DNA from: JBJKSO01 sp046703825
GTDB taxonomy: Bacteria > Chloroflexota > Dormibacteria > Aeolococcales > Bog-877
Length of the DNA stretch: 8,011 bases
Assembly: GCA_046703825.1 (NCBI GenBank)
Contig: JBJKSO010000056.1
Span: 1-8,011 of the forward strand
Direction of reading: 5' to 3'
This document shows positions 1 through 5,900 of this stretch, one piece after another (the stretch's first letter is position 1; each line of letters starts with the position of its first letter). The notes below the pieces were generated by a model. The model was not told the origin of the DNA. It saw nothing but the letters and a program-made list of their open reading frames with translations, and did no database searches. A program made the translations under genes and the position numbers.

Positions 1-70
1 CTCCGGGCGTGGGCCGGGCCGGGCGGGGCGACCGCTCCCGCGTCTCCCGGGGTCGGCGGCGCCCGGGCAT
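1..70 (-). CDS. Start of an unidentified ORF downstream of recG (partial, runs off the left edge)
   Basis: An ATG at 70-68 overlaps the recG stop codon (ATGA), the usual signature of translational coupling. The frame then stays open for 23 codons to the window edge. The visible residues are strongly basic and proline-rich (M-P-G-R-R-R-P-R-E-T-R-E-R...), and I recognise no family. In many Gram-positive-type genomes recG is followed by rsmD (16S rRNA methyltransferase), but the visible residues do not resemble a typical RsmD start. No good Shine-Dalgarno sequence precedes the ATG. All three minus-strand frames are open over this GC-rich stretch, so openness is weak evidence. The overlap with the recG stop is the main support; it could also be non-coding sequence. 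Confidence 0.35.
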   Translation of the reverse strand, partial: MPGRRRPRETRERSPRPARPTPG

Positions 71-2226
71 CAGTCGAACTCGAAAACGACCTGGTAGCCG
101 CGGAGCGCCCGCCGCAGCCGGGGCGCCCTCAGCCCCCGGCCGGACTCCAGCACCCGCTCGACCAGCTGCCGCGCCCGCTCCCGCAGCTGGTGGTCCAGGA
201 GGTCCGCCACCAGCATCTCCGGCATCCCGTGCTGGCGCAGCCCGTAGCGATCTCCAGGGCCGCGCAGGCGGAGGTCGAGCTCGGCCACCTGGAACCCGTC
301 CGGGTGGTCCACCAGCGCCTGCAGCCGCCGCCGCCCCGCCTCCTCGCCGTCATCACTGAAGAGCAGGCACTCGGCAGGGGCGGTCCCGCGGCTCACTCGG
401 CCCCGGAACTGGTGCAGCTGGGCCAGGCCGAAGCGCTCCGCCCCCTCGATGGCGATGACGGTGGCGTTGGGCACGTCGATGCCGACCTCGATCACGCTGG
501 TGGCAACCATGATGTCGTATTCGTGGGCGGCGAAGGCCTCCATCCGCCGGGCCTTCTCGGGGTCGGAAAGCCGGCCGTGGAGCAAGGTCAGCCGCAGCTC
601 GGAGAACTCCTGCTGCTGGAGCCGTTCGTACTCGGCGGTGGCGGACTTGGCCTCCGACAGCGGCGAGTCCTCGACCAAAGGGCAGATCACATAGGCCTGC
701 GCCCCCTGCTCCACCCGGTCCCGGATCAGCCGGTAGGCCTGCTCGCGCTGAGAGGGCTCCACGATCCGGGTGGTGGGCGGCTGGCGGTCGGGCGGCCCGT
801 GGCGAAGGGTGCTCACCTCCAGGTCGCCGTAGAGGGTCAGCAGCAGCGAGCGGGGGATCGGGGTGGCGGTCATGGAGAGGAAGTCCGGGTTGCCCGCTGC
901 CTTCTGGCGCAGCCGCAGCCGCTGCTGCACTCCGAACCGGTGCTGCTCGTCCACTATGCAGAGGCCGAGACGCTCAAAGCGCACGTCCTCCTCGACCAGG
1001 GCGTGGGTGCCGACCAGAAGGTCCACCCGGCGCTCGCCGTCGGCGAAGAGCTGCGGCTCCCGCCGCGGCGGTGGCCCGAGCCTGGCCAGCAGCCGCCGGC
1101 GCTGGGCCGCGCCGGTGGCTCCCAGCAAGAGGTCCACCTCGATCCCGGGAAGCAGGCCGGCCAAGGTGGCGAAGTGCTGCCGGGCCAAAATCTCGGTCGG
1201 CGCCATCAGCACCACTTGGTAGCCGGCGGCGATCGCCATCCGGGCCGCCATGGCAGCCACCACCGTCTTGCCGGCGCCGACGTCCCCCTGCAGCAGGCGG
1301 TTCATCGGGCGCGGGCGGCTCATGTCGGTAAGGATCTCGTGGGCGGCTCGCCGCTGATCCTCGGTGAGCGCGAACGGAAGCTGTCCCACGAAGTCGCGCG
1401 CCACCTCGGTCTGGTACGGGATGGCGAAGCCGGCCAGGCGCTCGCGCTGGCGCCGCGCCAGCGAGTTGGCCAGCTGGAGGAAGAAGAGCTCGTCCAGCTC
1501 GAAGCGGTGCCGCGCCCCCTCCGCCTCCGCCTGCGACTGCGGTTGGTGCACCTGCCTCAGCGCCTGCGGCAGCGGCAGCAGCTCTCCGGCCTCGCTCTCC
1601 CCGACCCCGTTGGCGGCCAGCAGCTCGGCCAGGGGGTCGTCGACCAGGTCGGCGCTGGTCAGCACCTTGCCGATGCGGTAGCGCAGCCACTTGGAGCTGA
1701 TGCCGTAGGTCTCGGGGTAGACCGGGACCAGCCCGCCGACCGCGCTCGCGCTCAGCCGCTGGCTCTCGCGCTCGACGTCGGGACTGCGCAGCTGCAGGCG
1801 TCCGCGCCGCCCCCTCACCACCTTGCCGTGCAGGGTCACCCGGTCGCCGGGGTGGAGCACCTGGCGCAGCAGCGGCTGGTTGAACCAGACCACGTCGACG
1901 CTGCCGGTCTCGTCCTCCACCACCCCCTCGACCAGATCCATGCGCCGGTAGCGGGCGCGGCGCGAGCTGAGCGAGCGCAGCCGCGCCTCGACGGTCACCG
2001 TTACCCCGGGGCTCAGGCGTCCGATCGGCAGCCGCTCGCGCTGGTCGTCGTAGCGGCGGGGGAGGTGCCAGAGGAGCCCCCGCACGTCGTGGATGCCGAG
2101 GCGGTGCAGCGCCTGACGGCGCTGGGGCGAGATCGACGGCAGGTCGGCCAGCGGGGTCTCGAGCGGGAGCGGCGCGGCGGGGCGCGTCCGGCGCTCAGCC
2201 TTCGGCTTGGAGGTAGACGTAGGCAA
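70..2226 (-). CDS. recG: ATP-dependent DNA helicase RecG
   Basis: RecG is a superfamily 2 helicase that binds branched DNA, reverses stalled replication forks and processes recombination intermediates. The N-terminal wedge domain begins with LADLPSIS...LGIHDVRGLL and HLPRRYDDQ, followed by an OB-fold-like stretch. Counted from a possible upstream TTG at 2286, the helicase core shows Walker A GDVGAGKT (334-341), motif II DEQH (446-449), motif III TATPIPR (473-479), VATSVIEVGIDVP in the second RecA-like lobe (594-606), and the ERFGLAQLHQFRGR block. The C-terminal LRLRGPGDRYGLRQHG motif is also RecG-specific. Motif VI reads GRVSRG where GRVGRG is usual. I chose the TTG at 2226, giving 718 aa, close to the usual ~690. 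The upstream TTG would overlap degV by 92 nt, and the extra residues look like an off-frame shadow of degV. No ATG or GTG start lies near the domain start. It probably shares the transcript of yloU-fakA-degV. Confidence 0.95.
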   Translation of the reverse strand: MPTSTSKPKAERRTRPAAPLPLETPLADLPSISPQRRQALHRLGIHDVRGLLWHLPRRYDDQRERLPIGRLSPGVTVTVEARLRSLSSRRARYRRMDLVEGVVEDETGSVDVVWFNQPLLRQVLHPGDRVTLHGKVVRGRRGRLQLRSPDVERESQRLSASAVGGLVPVYPETYGISSKWLRYRIGKVLTSADLVDDPLAELLAANGVGESEAGELLPLPQALRQVHQPQSQAEAEGARHRFELDELFFLQLANSLARRQRERLAGFAIPYQTEVARDFVGQLPFALTEDQRRAAHEILTDMSRPRPMNRLLQGDVGAGKTVVAAMAARMAIAAGYQVVLMAPTEILARQHFATLAGLLPGIEVDLLLGATGAAQRRRLLARLGPPPRREPQLFADGERRVDLLVGTHALVEEDVRFERLGLCIVDEQHRFGVQQRLRLRQKAAGNPDFLSMTATPIPRSLLLTLYGDLEVSTLRHGPPDRQPPTTRIVEPSQREQAYRLIRDRVEQGAQAYVICPLVEDSPLSEAKSATAEYERLQQQEFSELRLTLLHGRLSDPEKARRMEAFAAHEYDIMVATSVIEVGIDVPNATVIAIEGAERFGLAQLHQFRGRVSRGTAPAECLLFSDDGEEAGRRRLQALVDHPDGFQVAELDLRLRGPGDRYGLRQHGMPEMLVADLLDHQLRERARQLVERVLESGRGLRAPRLRRALRGYQVVFEFD

Positions 2227-3040
2227 GGGTTCCGGGGCCGGTGTGAGTGCTGAGCACGGGGCTGGCGTGGTGGAGCAGGATGTCAATCCCTGGCAACGTC
2301 CCCCGCGTCTGCTCGAAGAGGGCGCGGGCGTCCTGGTCCCCGCCCACGTAGAGGATGCCGCAGCCGGCCAGCGCGCCCTTCTCCGCCAGCCGGTCCCGGA
2401 GGCGGCGGATCCCCAGCGCGCGGCTGCGCACCCGGCCCACCGGCACCACGGCGCCGTCGCTACCCAGGCTGATCAGCGGCTTGATCGAGAGGGCGGTCCC
2501 CAGTAGCGCCCGCACCTTGCCGATCCGCCCACCCTGCAGGAGGTACTGCAGCGTGTCCAAAAGGCAGACCAGACCGATCCGGGAGTGCATCCGGCTCAGT
2601 TGCGTCACGATCTCGGCGGCGGGAAGCCCCTGCGCCGCCAGCTCCACCGCCCGCAAAACCTGAAAGCCGGTGCCGAGGCTCACGGTGCGGCTGTCCACCA
2701 AGTGGATCCGGCTGGGGTCGACGCTGTCGGCGGCGATGCTCGCCGAGCTCAAGGTGCCGCTGAGCACACCCGCGATGTGGATGGAGAGCACCTCGTCGCC
2801 GGGCCGGCGGAGCAGCTCCCGGTAGACGGCCTCGAAGTCCCCGGGCGGCGGCTGCGAGGTGGTGGGCGGCTCGCGGCTGGTCGTCAAGCGCTCGATGAAC
2901 TGCTGGTCGCTCAAGTCCACCCGGTCGCGGAAGATCTCGTCGCCGAAACGCACTCGCAGCGGGACGGTCGCCACCCCCTTCTCCTCCCGGAGCTCCTGGG
3001 GCAGATCGCAGGTGCTGTCGGTGACCACCCGTACCGGCAC
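2195..3040 (-). CDS. DegV-family fatty-acid-binding protein (FakB-type subunit of fatty acid kinase)
   Basis: At 281 aa this is full length for the DegV family, whose members hold a fatty acid in a buried tunnel and present its carboxylate to FakA for phosphorylation. Landmarks in order are TDSTCDLP (7-14), TTSQPPPGDF (60-69), IAGVLSGTLSSA (89-100), VDSRTVSLGTGF (115-126), LLQGGRIGK (157-165), IKPLI (176-180) and THTGPGTLA (265-273). The Thr/Ser of TSQP, the Ser of SGT and the His of the C-terminal THTGPG are the residues known in FakB proteins to contact the fatty acid head group. It starts at GTG 4 nt after the fakA stop, with only a weak Shine-Dalgarno sequence, so translation probably depends on coupling. 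The last 32 nt overlap the chosen recG start. Pairing with FakA is inferred from adjacency, and the preferred fatty acid cannot be read from sequence. Confidence 0.92.
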   Translation of the reverse strand: MPVRVVTDSTCDLPQELREEKGVATVPLRVRFGDEIFRDRVDLSDQQFIERLTTSREPPTTSQPPPGDFEAVYRELLRRPGDEVLSIHIAGVLSGTLSSASIAADSVDPSRIHLVDSRTVSLGTGFQVLRAVELAAQGLPAAEIVTQLSRMHSRIGLVCLLDTLQYLLQGGRIGKVRALLGTALSIKPLISLGSDGAVVPVGRVRSRALGIRRLRDRLAEKGALAGCGILYVGGDQDARALFEQTRGTLPGIDILLHHASPVLSTHTGPGTLAYVYLQAEG

Positions 3041-3044
3041 GGCG

Positions 3045-4727
3045 CTACTCGGCCGAGATGATGAACGGGTAGAGCTGCTGACCGCCGTCGTGACGCTCGA
3101 CCTCGAGGTCCGGAAACTGCCGGCGGATCCGACGCTCCAGCTCGGATGCCTCGGCCGTCTCCACCCCTGCCCCCTGGTAGAGGGTGACCACCTCCAGCCG
3201 AGTCTGGTCCAGCTCCGCGAGCGCGCTCAGCACCACCTGGGCCAGCTCGGGCCCGGCGGCGGTCAACTCCCCGTCGGTGAGGGCGATGAACTCGCCTTTG
3301 GCGATGGGGCGGTCGCCCAGCCGGCTGGGCCGGGAGGCGCGGGTCACCTCCACGGCGCGGACCTCGGTCGTCGCCGCCTCCATCCGCCGCCGATTGACCT
3401 CCATGGTCGATTCCGCGTCGAACGCCAGCAGTGCGGCCACCCCCTGGGGCAGGTTGGTAGAGGGCACCACCGCCACCTCGCACGGGCTCACCCGAGCCGC
3501 CTGCTCGGCGGTGAGGACCAGGTTGCGGTGGTTGGGGAGCAAGAGCACGCCCTTGGCCCTGGCGTCCTGCACCGCCCGCAGCAGGTCGTCGGTCGAGGAG
3601 TTCATGGTGGGGCCGCCGTCGAGCACGGACGCCGCCCCCAGGCCGAGCAGCAGCTGCCGAAAGCCGAAGCGTTGGGCCACCGCCGCCACCGCCACCGGGG
3701 CGAGCCCCTTGCTGGTGCGCGCCGGCGCGCGCGAGCCACCGCTGTGGCGGGCCAGGTGGTGCTGGGCGGTCATATCCTCCACCTTGAGCCGTTCGATCCG
3801 GCCCAGCTCGGCGGCCCGGGGCAAAACCTCCCAGGGCTGCTTCAGGTGCACGTGGACGTGCAGCAGTCCGCGGTCGCCCACCACCAGCGAGGAGTCGTCC
3901 TCGCTGGTGGTGGGCAGCAGCCGCTCGCGCAGCTCGTCGGGAGACAGCTGCGAGTCGACCAGGCTGAACTCGGTGCAGTAGCCGAAGCCCCCCTCCGGGG
4001 CCGCCGTCCGGGCGATGCCCCGCTCATGGGTCTCCCCGTCGGACTCCGGAGCCAGCTGGGCGGGCCAGACCTGGGTGCCGTTGATCACCTCGGAGAGCGC
4101 GGTGAGGATGACGGCCAGCCCGAAGCCGCCGGCATCGACGACCCCGGCTTCGCGCAGGGCCTCAAGCTGATCCCGGGTCCGCTCCACCGCCGCCCAGGCT
4201 TCGGAGACGGCGGCGTCGGCCACCTCGCGGAGGTCGTTGCCGTGGCCGGCGCTGTTGGCCGCCGCGGTCGCCGTGTCCCGGACCACGGTGAGGATCGTCC
4301 CCTCCACCGGCCGCTTCACCGCCGAGTAGGCCACCTCGGACGCGCGTTGCAGCGCCGCCCCCAGCGCCGCGGGATTCAAGGTCTCGTTCTCGCCACAGCC
4401 GAGGCAGAAGCCACGCAGAACCTGGGAGAGGATGACGCCGGAGTTGCCCCGGGCGCCCATGAGCGAGCCGTGGGCGGCAGCCTTGGCCACGTCCGGGACG
4501 GCAGCCGTGCGAGGCAGCTGACTCACCTCGTCCATGGCCGCCTCCAGAGTCAGGTGCATGTTGTTGCCGGTGTCGCCGTCCGGCACCGGGAAGACGTTGA
4601 GGTCGTTGATGCGGCCGCGCTGCTCGTAGAGCCGATCCAGCGCCGTCTGCAGCCCGAGCCGCAGCCCCTCGCGGGTGACGGCGAGCGGCTCTGCGGCGGT
4701 GGCCCCCTCAGCGCGCGCCATCGTCAC
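3045..4727 (-). CDS. fakA: Fatty acid kinase catalytic subunit FakA (DAK2-domain protein, YloV family)
   Basis: This 560-aa protein matches the FakA/YloV family in length and three-part layout. FakA uses ATP to phosphorylate FakB-bound fatty acids to acyl-phosphate, which feeds PlsX/PlsY phospholipid synthesis. The DhaL-like ATP-binding domain spans about 15-215, with NVFPVPDGDTGNNM (44-57, Mg-binding aspartates), HGSLMGARGNSGVILSQ (86-102), PVEGTILTV and VVDAGGFGL (196-204). The middle domain has Cys251 in GYCTEF and His290/292/294 in HVHVH, corresponding to the reported family zinc site. The C-terminal domain has GGPTMNSST, LLPNHRNLVLTAEQA and LPQGVAALLAFD. A CLGC motif sits at 108-111. The GTG at 4727 follows GGGAATCAG; an ATG two codons downstream (4721) is equally possible. 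The start overlaps the yloU stop by 20 nt. A perfect 18-bp inverted repeat lies within residues 271-284. Confidence 0.93.
   Translation of the reverse strand: MTMARAEGATAAEPLAVTREGLRLGLQTALDRLYEQRGRINDLNVFPVPDGDTGNNMHLTLEAAMDEVSQLPRTAAVPDVAKAAAHGSLMGARGNSGVILSQVLRGFCLGCGENETLNPAALGAALQRASEVAYSAVKRPVEGTILTVVRDTATAAANSAGHGNDLREVADAAVSEAWAAVERTRDQLEALREAGVVDAGGFGLAVILTALSEVINGTQVWPAQLAPESDGETHERGIARTAAPEGGFGYCTEFSLVDSQLSPDELRERLLPTTSEDDSSLVVGDRGLLHVHVHLKQPWEVLPRAAELGRIERLKVEDMTAQHHLARHSGGSRAPARTSKGLAPVAVAAVAQRFGFRQLLLGLGAASVLDGGPTMNSSTDDLLRAVQDARAKGVLLLPNHRNLVLTAEQAARVSPCEVAVVPSTNLPQGVAALLAFDAESTMEVNRRRMEAATTEVRAVEVTRASRPSRLGDRPIAKGEFIALTDGELTAAGPELAQVVLSALAELDQTRLEVVTLYQGAGVETAEASELERRIRRQFPDLEVERHDGGQQLYPFIISAE
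3876..3915. repeat. Perfect 18-bp inverted repeat with 4-nt loop inside fakA
   Basis: The left arm GCCCACCACCAGCGAGGA (3876-3893) is the exact reverse complement of the right arm TCCTCGCTGGTGGTGGGC (3898-3915), with only GTCG between them. In the fakA mRNA the 3' arm is exactly the six codons for S279-S-L-V-V-G284, which look family-typical (LVVVGD-like). The 5' arm encodes the variable-looking P-T-T-S-E segment. No T-run follows on either strand, so it does not look like an intrinsic terminator. Pairing stops at both the inner and outer edges. Confidence 0.9.
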
Positions 4728-5094
4728 CTGATTCCCGGTGTACTCCCTGGACGTTGACGTTGACCTCGACCACCCGCACCCCCAGATGTTGCTCCAGCGA
4801 TTGGGCCACGGCGTTCATCAGGTTGTGGGCCACCTCGACCACCCGCACCCCGTACTCGACCACCACGAAGAGATCGATCGCCAGACCCTCTTCGCGGGCG
4901 TGCAGCTCGATGCCCCGCTCGGCGTTGTCGCGGTTGAGCAACTGCGCCAGCCCGTCGCGCAGTCCCCGGGCGGACATGGCGACCACCCCGTGACAATCGG
5001 CGCAGGCCTTCGCCACCAGTCCGGCCACTACCCGCGGTGACACCTCCACCGAGCCCCGGGAGTGCGTCTTCAGCAGAGATCTGGGGTTGCTCAT
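4708..5094 (-). CDS. Asp23/Gls24 family envelope stress-response protein (YloU-like)
   Basis: This 128-aa protein has the Asp23/YloU (DUF322) pattern: GSVEVSPRVVAGLVAKA near the N-terminus, then CHGVVAMSARG, the strand IDLFVVVEYGVRVVEVAHNL (73-92), and VRVVEVNVNVQGV toward the C-terminus. The family is soluble and cytoplasmic; some members are membrane-associated through partner proteins and linked to envelope or alkaline stress. The precise role of YloU is unknown. The position next to a divergent rpmB and immediately upstream of fakA matches the conserved Gram-positive neighbourhood, which is the main reason to call it the YloU orthologue. It starts at ATG 5094 with GAGAG about 9 nt upstream, a modest ribosome site. 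The stop lies 20 nt inside the fakA start. A 20-nt direct repeat in the gene encodes VRVVEV twice. Confidence 0.85.
   Translation of the reverse strand: MSNPRSLLKTHSRGSVEVSPRVVAGLVAKACADCHGVVAMSARGLRDGLAQLLNRDNAERGIELHAREEGLAIDLFVVVEYGVRVVEVAHNLMNAVAQSLEQHLGVRVVEVNVNVQGVHRESGDDGAR
4763..4851. repeat. Pair of perfect 20-nt direct repeats in the yloU-like gene
   Basis: ACCTCGACCACCCGCACCCC occurs at 4763-4782 and again at 4832-4851, 69 nt (23 codons) apart and in the same reading frame. Both copies encode the minus-strand peptide GVRVVEV. A shorter partial match (CTCGACCACC) follows at about 4855. The Asp23 fold naturally has two related strands here, so shared codon choice or a small internal duplication could explain it. 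Confidence 0.85.
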
Positions 5095-5213
5095 GGGCTG
5101 TGCTCTCGCTGGCCGGAGGCCGGCCGAGTTCGGTTGGCTGCTAAGATGCGGCGGGAATCATACTCGCGGGCGCCTATTTCCGGCCGCCCCCGGTTTCTTT
5201 CGAGTAGGAGAGC
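5095..5213. promoter_or_regulatory. Divergent intergenic region carrying promoters for rpmB (+) and the yloU-fakA-degV-recG cluster (-)
   Basis: This 119-bp gap is the only place in the window where two genes diverge, so both transcripts should start here. On the minus strand TATGAT (complement of 5157-5162) matches five of six -10 consensus bases but lacks a clear -35. On the plus strand TTGGCT (5134-5139) and CATACT (5159-5164) are 19 bp apart and each match four of six bases; TAAGAT (5142-5147) is an alternative -10. The two candidate -10 elements overlap, so the promoters may compete. AGGAG (5206-5210), just before the ATG at 5214, is the rpmB ribosome site. GGCCGG-AGG-CCGGCC (5111-5125) is a short hairpin in the predicted yloU leader. 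Box assignments are tentative. Confidence 0.45.
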
Positions 5214-5405
5214 ATGTCCAAGCGCTGCGAGATCTGCGGCAAGGGGCCGGTTGCCGGCAGCAACATCAGCCACTCCAAGGTGCACACGCGTCGGCGCTTC
5301 ATGCCCAACTTGGTCAAGGCGCACCTGGCGCTGCGCCCGGGCGCACTGCCGCAGCGGGTTCGGGTCTGCACCCGCTGCCTGCGCACCGCCACCAAGTCGG
5401 CCTGA
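5214..5405 (+). CDS. rpmB: 50S ribosomal protein L28, zinc-binding form
   Basis: L28 is a small, basic structural protein of the large ribosomal subunit. The 63-aa product begins MSKRCEICGKGP, continues with the family hallmark SHSKVHTRRRFMPNL (19-33), and ends near VCTRCLRTA. Cys5/Cys8 and Cys52/Cys55 form two CxxC pairs, the cysteine-containing (C+) version expected to bind one zinc; many bacteria also carry a cysteine-free paralogue used under zinc limitation. The length is normal for compact L28s. The ATG at 5214 has a clear Shine-Dalgarno sequence, TAGGAG, with 3 nt between AGGAG and the start. It is the only plus-strand gene here, divergent from the yloU cluster as in Bacillus, and it ends 21 bp from the convergent ribH stop with no evident terminator. 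Confidence 0.96.
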   Translation: MSKRCEICGKGPVAGSNISHSKVHTRRRFMPNLVKAHLALRPGALPQRVRVCTRCLRTATKSA

Positions 5406-5426
5406 ACCGCCGCAGCGCCCCCTACT

Positions 5427-5900
5427 TCAGTCCGGCGAGAGTTCCCGCAGCAGTCCCGCCATCTCCAGCGCGGTGACAGCCGCCTCGAACCCCTTGTTGC
5501 CGAACTTGCCGCCGGCCCGCTCCACTGCCTGTTCCCAGTTGTCGGTGGTGAGCAGCCCGAATCCGATCGGGAGCCGGTGCTCCAGCTGCACCCGGGCGAT
5601 GCCCTGGGCGGCCGCGTCGGCCACGTAGTCGAAGTGCGGGGTCGACCCCCGGACCACCGCCCCCAACGCCACCGCGGCCCCGAAGCGACCAGTCCGGGCC
5701 AGCGCCTCCAGCGCCAGCGGGATCTCGAAGGCGCCGGGCACCCAACAGATCTCTATCGCGCTCTCGGGCACCCCGTGCTGGCGAAGGGCGCGCACCGCCC
5801 CGCCCAGGAGCTGTGAGGAGATGGTCTCGTTGAAGCGGGAGACCACGACCGCGACCGTGATGCCGGTCTGCTGGGACTGCCCCTCCCACACCCTGCTCAA
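5427..5900 (-). CDS. ribH: 6,7-dimethyl-8-ribityllumazine synthase (RibH)
   Basis: Lumazine synthase condenses 5-amino-6-ribitylaminouracil with 3,4-dihydroxy-2-butanone 4-phosphate, the penultimate step of riboflavin synthesis; the enzyme usually forms pentamers or 60-mer shells. The 157-aa protein is full length, with VSRFNE (20-25), WVPGAFEIP (53-61), ALGAVVRGSTPHFDYV (78-93, including the catalytic-type His89), PIGFGLLTTDNWEQA (111-125) and GNKGFEAA (134-141). The TTG start at 5900 overlaps the ribBA stop by 4 nt (TTGA) and follows a GGGGGG run at suitable spacing. A GTG three codons in (5891) is the main alternative and would lose only a poorly conserved tail. It is the last gene of the rib cluster and converges on rpmB. 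Confidence 0.96.
   Translation of the reverse strand: MSRVWEGQSQQTGITVAVVVSRFNETISSQLLGGAVRALRQHGVPESAIEICWVPGAFEIPLALEALARTGRFGAAVALGAVVRGSTPHFDYVADAAAQGIARVQLEHRLPIGFGLLTTDNWEQAVERAGGKFGNKGFEAAVTALEMAGLLRELSPD

Noticed and set aside
1092..1119. Near-perfect 11-12 bp inverted repeat with a 6-nt loop in recG
   Set aside because: With one mismatch and high GC, roughly one such structure is expected by chance in 8 kb.
1445..1463. Nine-bp palindrome CGCTGGCGC-C-GCGCCAGCG in recG
   Set aside because: Its length is within chance expectation, and the codons encode ordinary RecG sequence.
190..2253. A 687-codon open frame on the plus strand opposite recG
   Set aside because: It is antisense to a complete, motif-rich RecG. 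Its His/Gln/Leu/Gly-rich composition is typical of GC-biased antisense frames, and no family motif is visible.
3847..3862. Seven-bp inverted repeat TGCACGT-GG-ACGTGCA next to the long fakA hairpin
   Set aside because: It is explained by codons for the conserved HVHVH segment of FakA, and its length is at chance level.
2859..4757. A 632-codon open frame on the plus strand opposite fakA and part of degV
   Set aside because: It is a codon-bias shadow of FakA with repetitive His/Gly/Leu/Val composition and no domain or ribosome site.
5406..5426. Bidirectional intrinsic terminator between rpmB and ribH
   Set aside because: The 21 bases contain no inverted repeat with a T-run on either strand.
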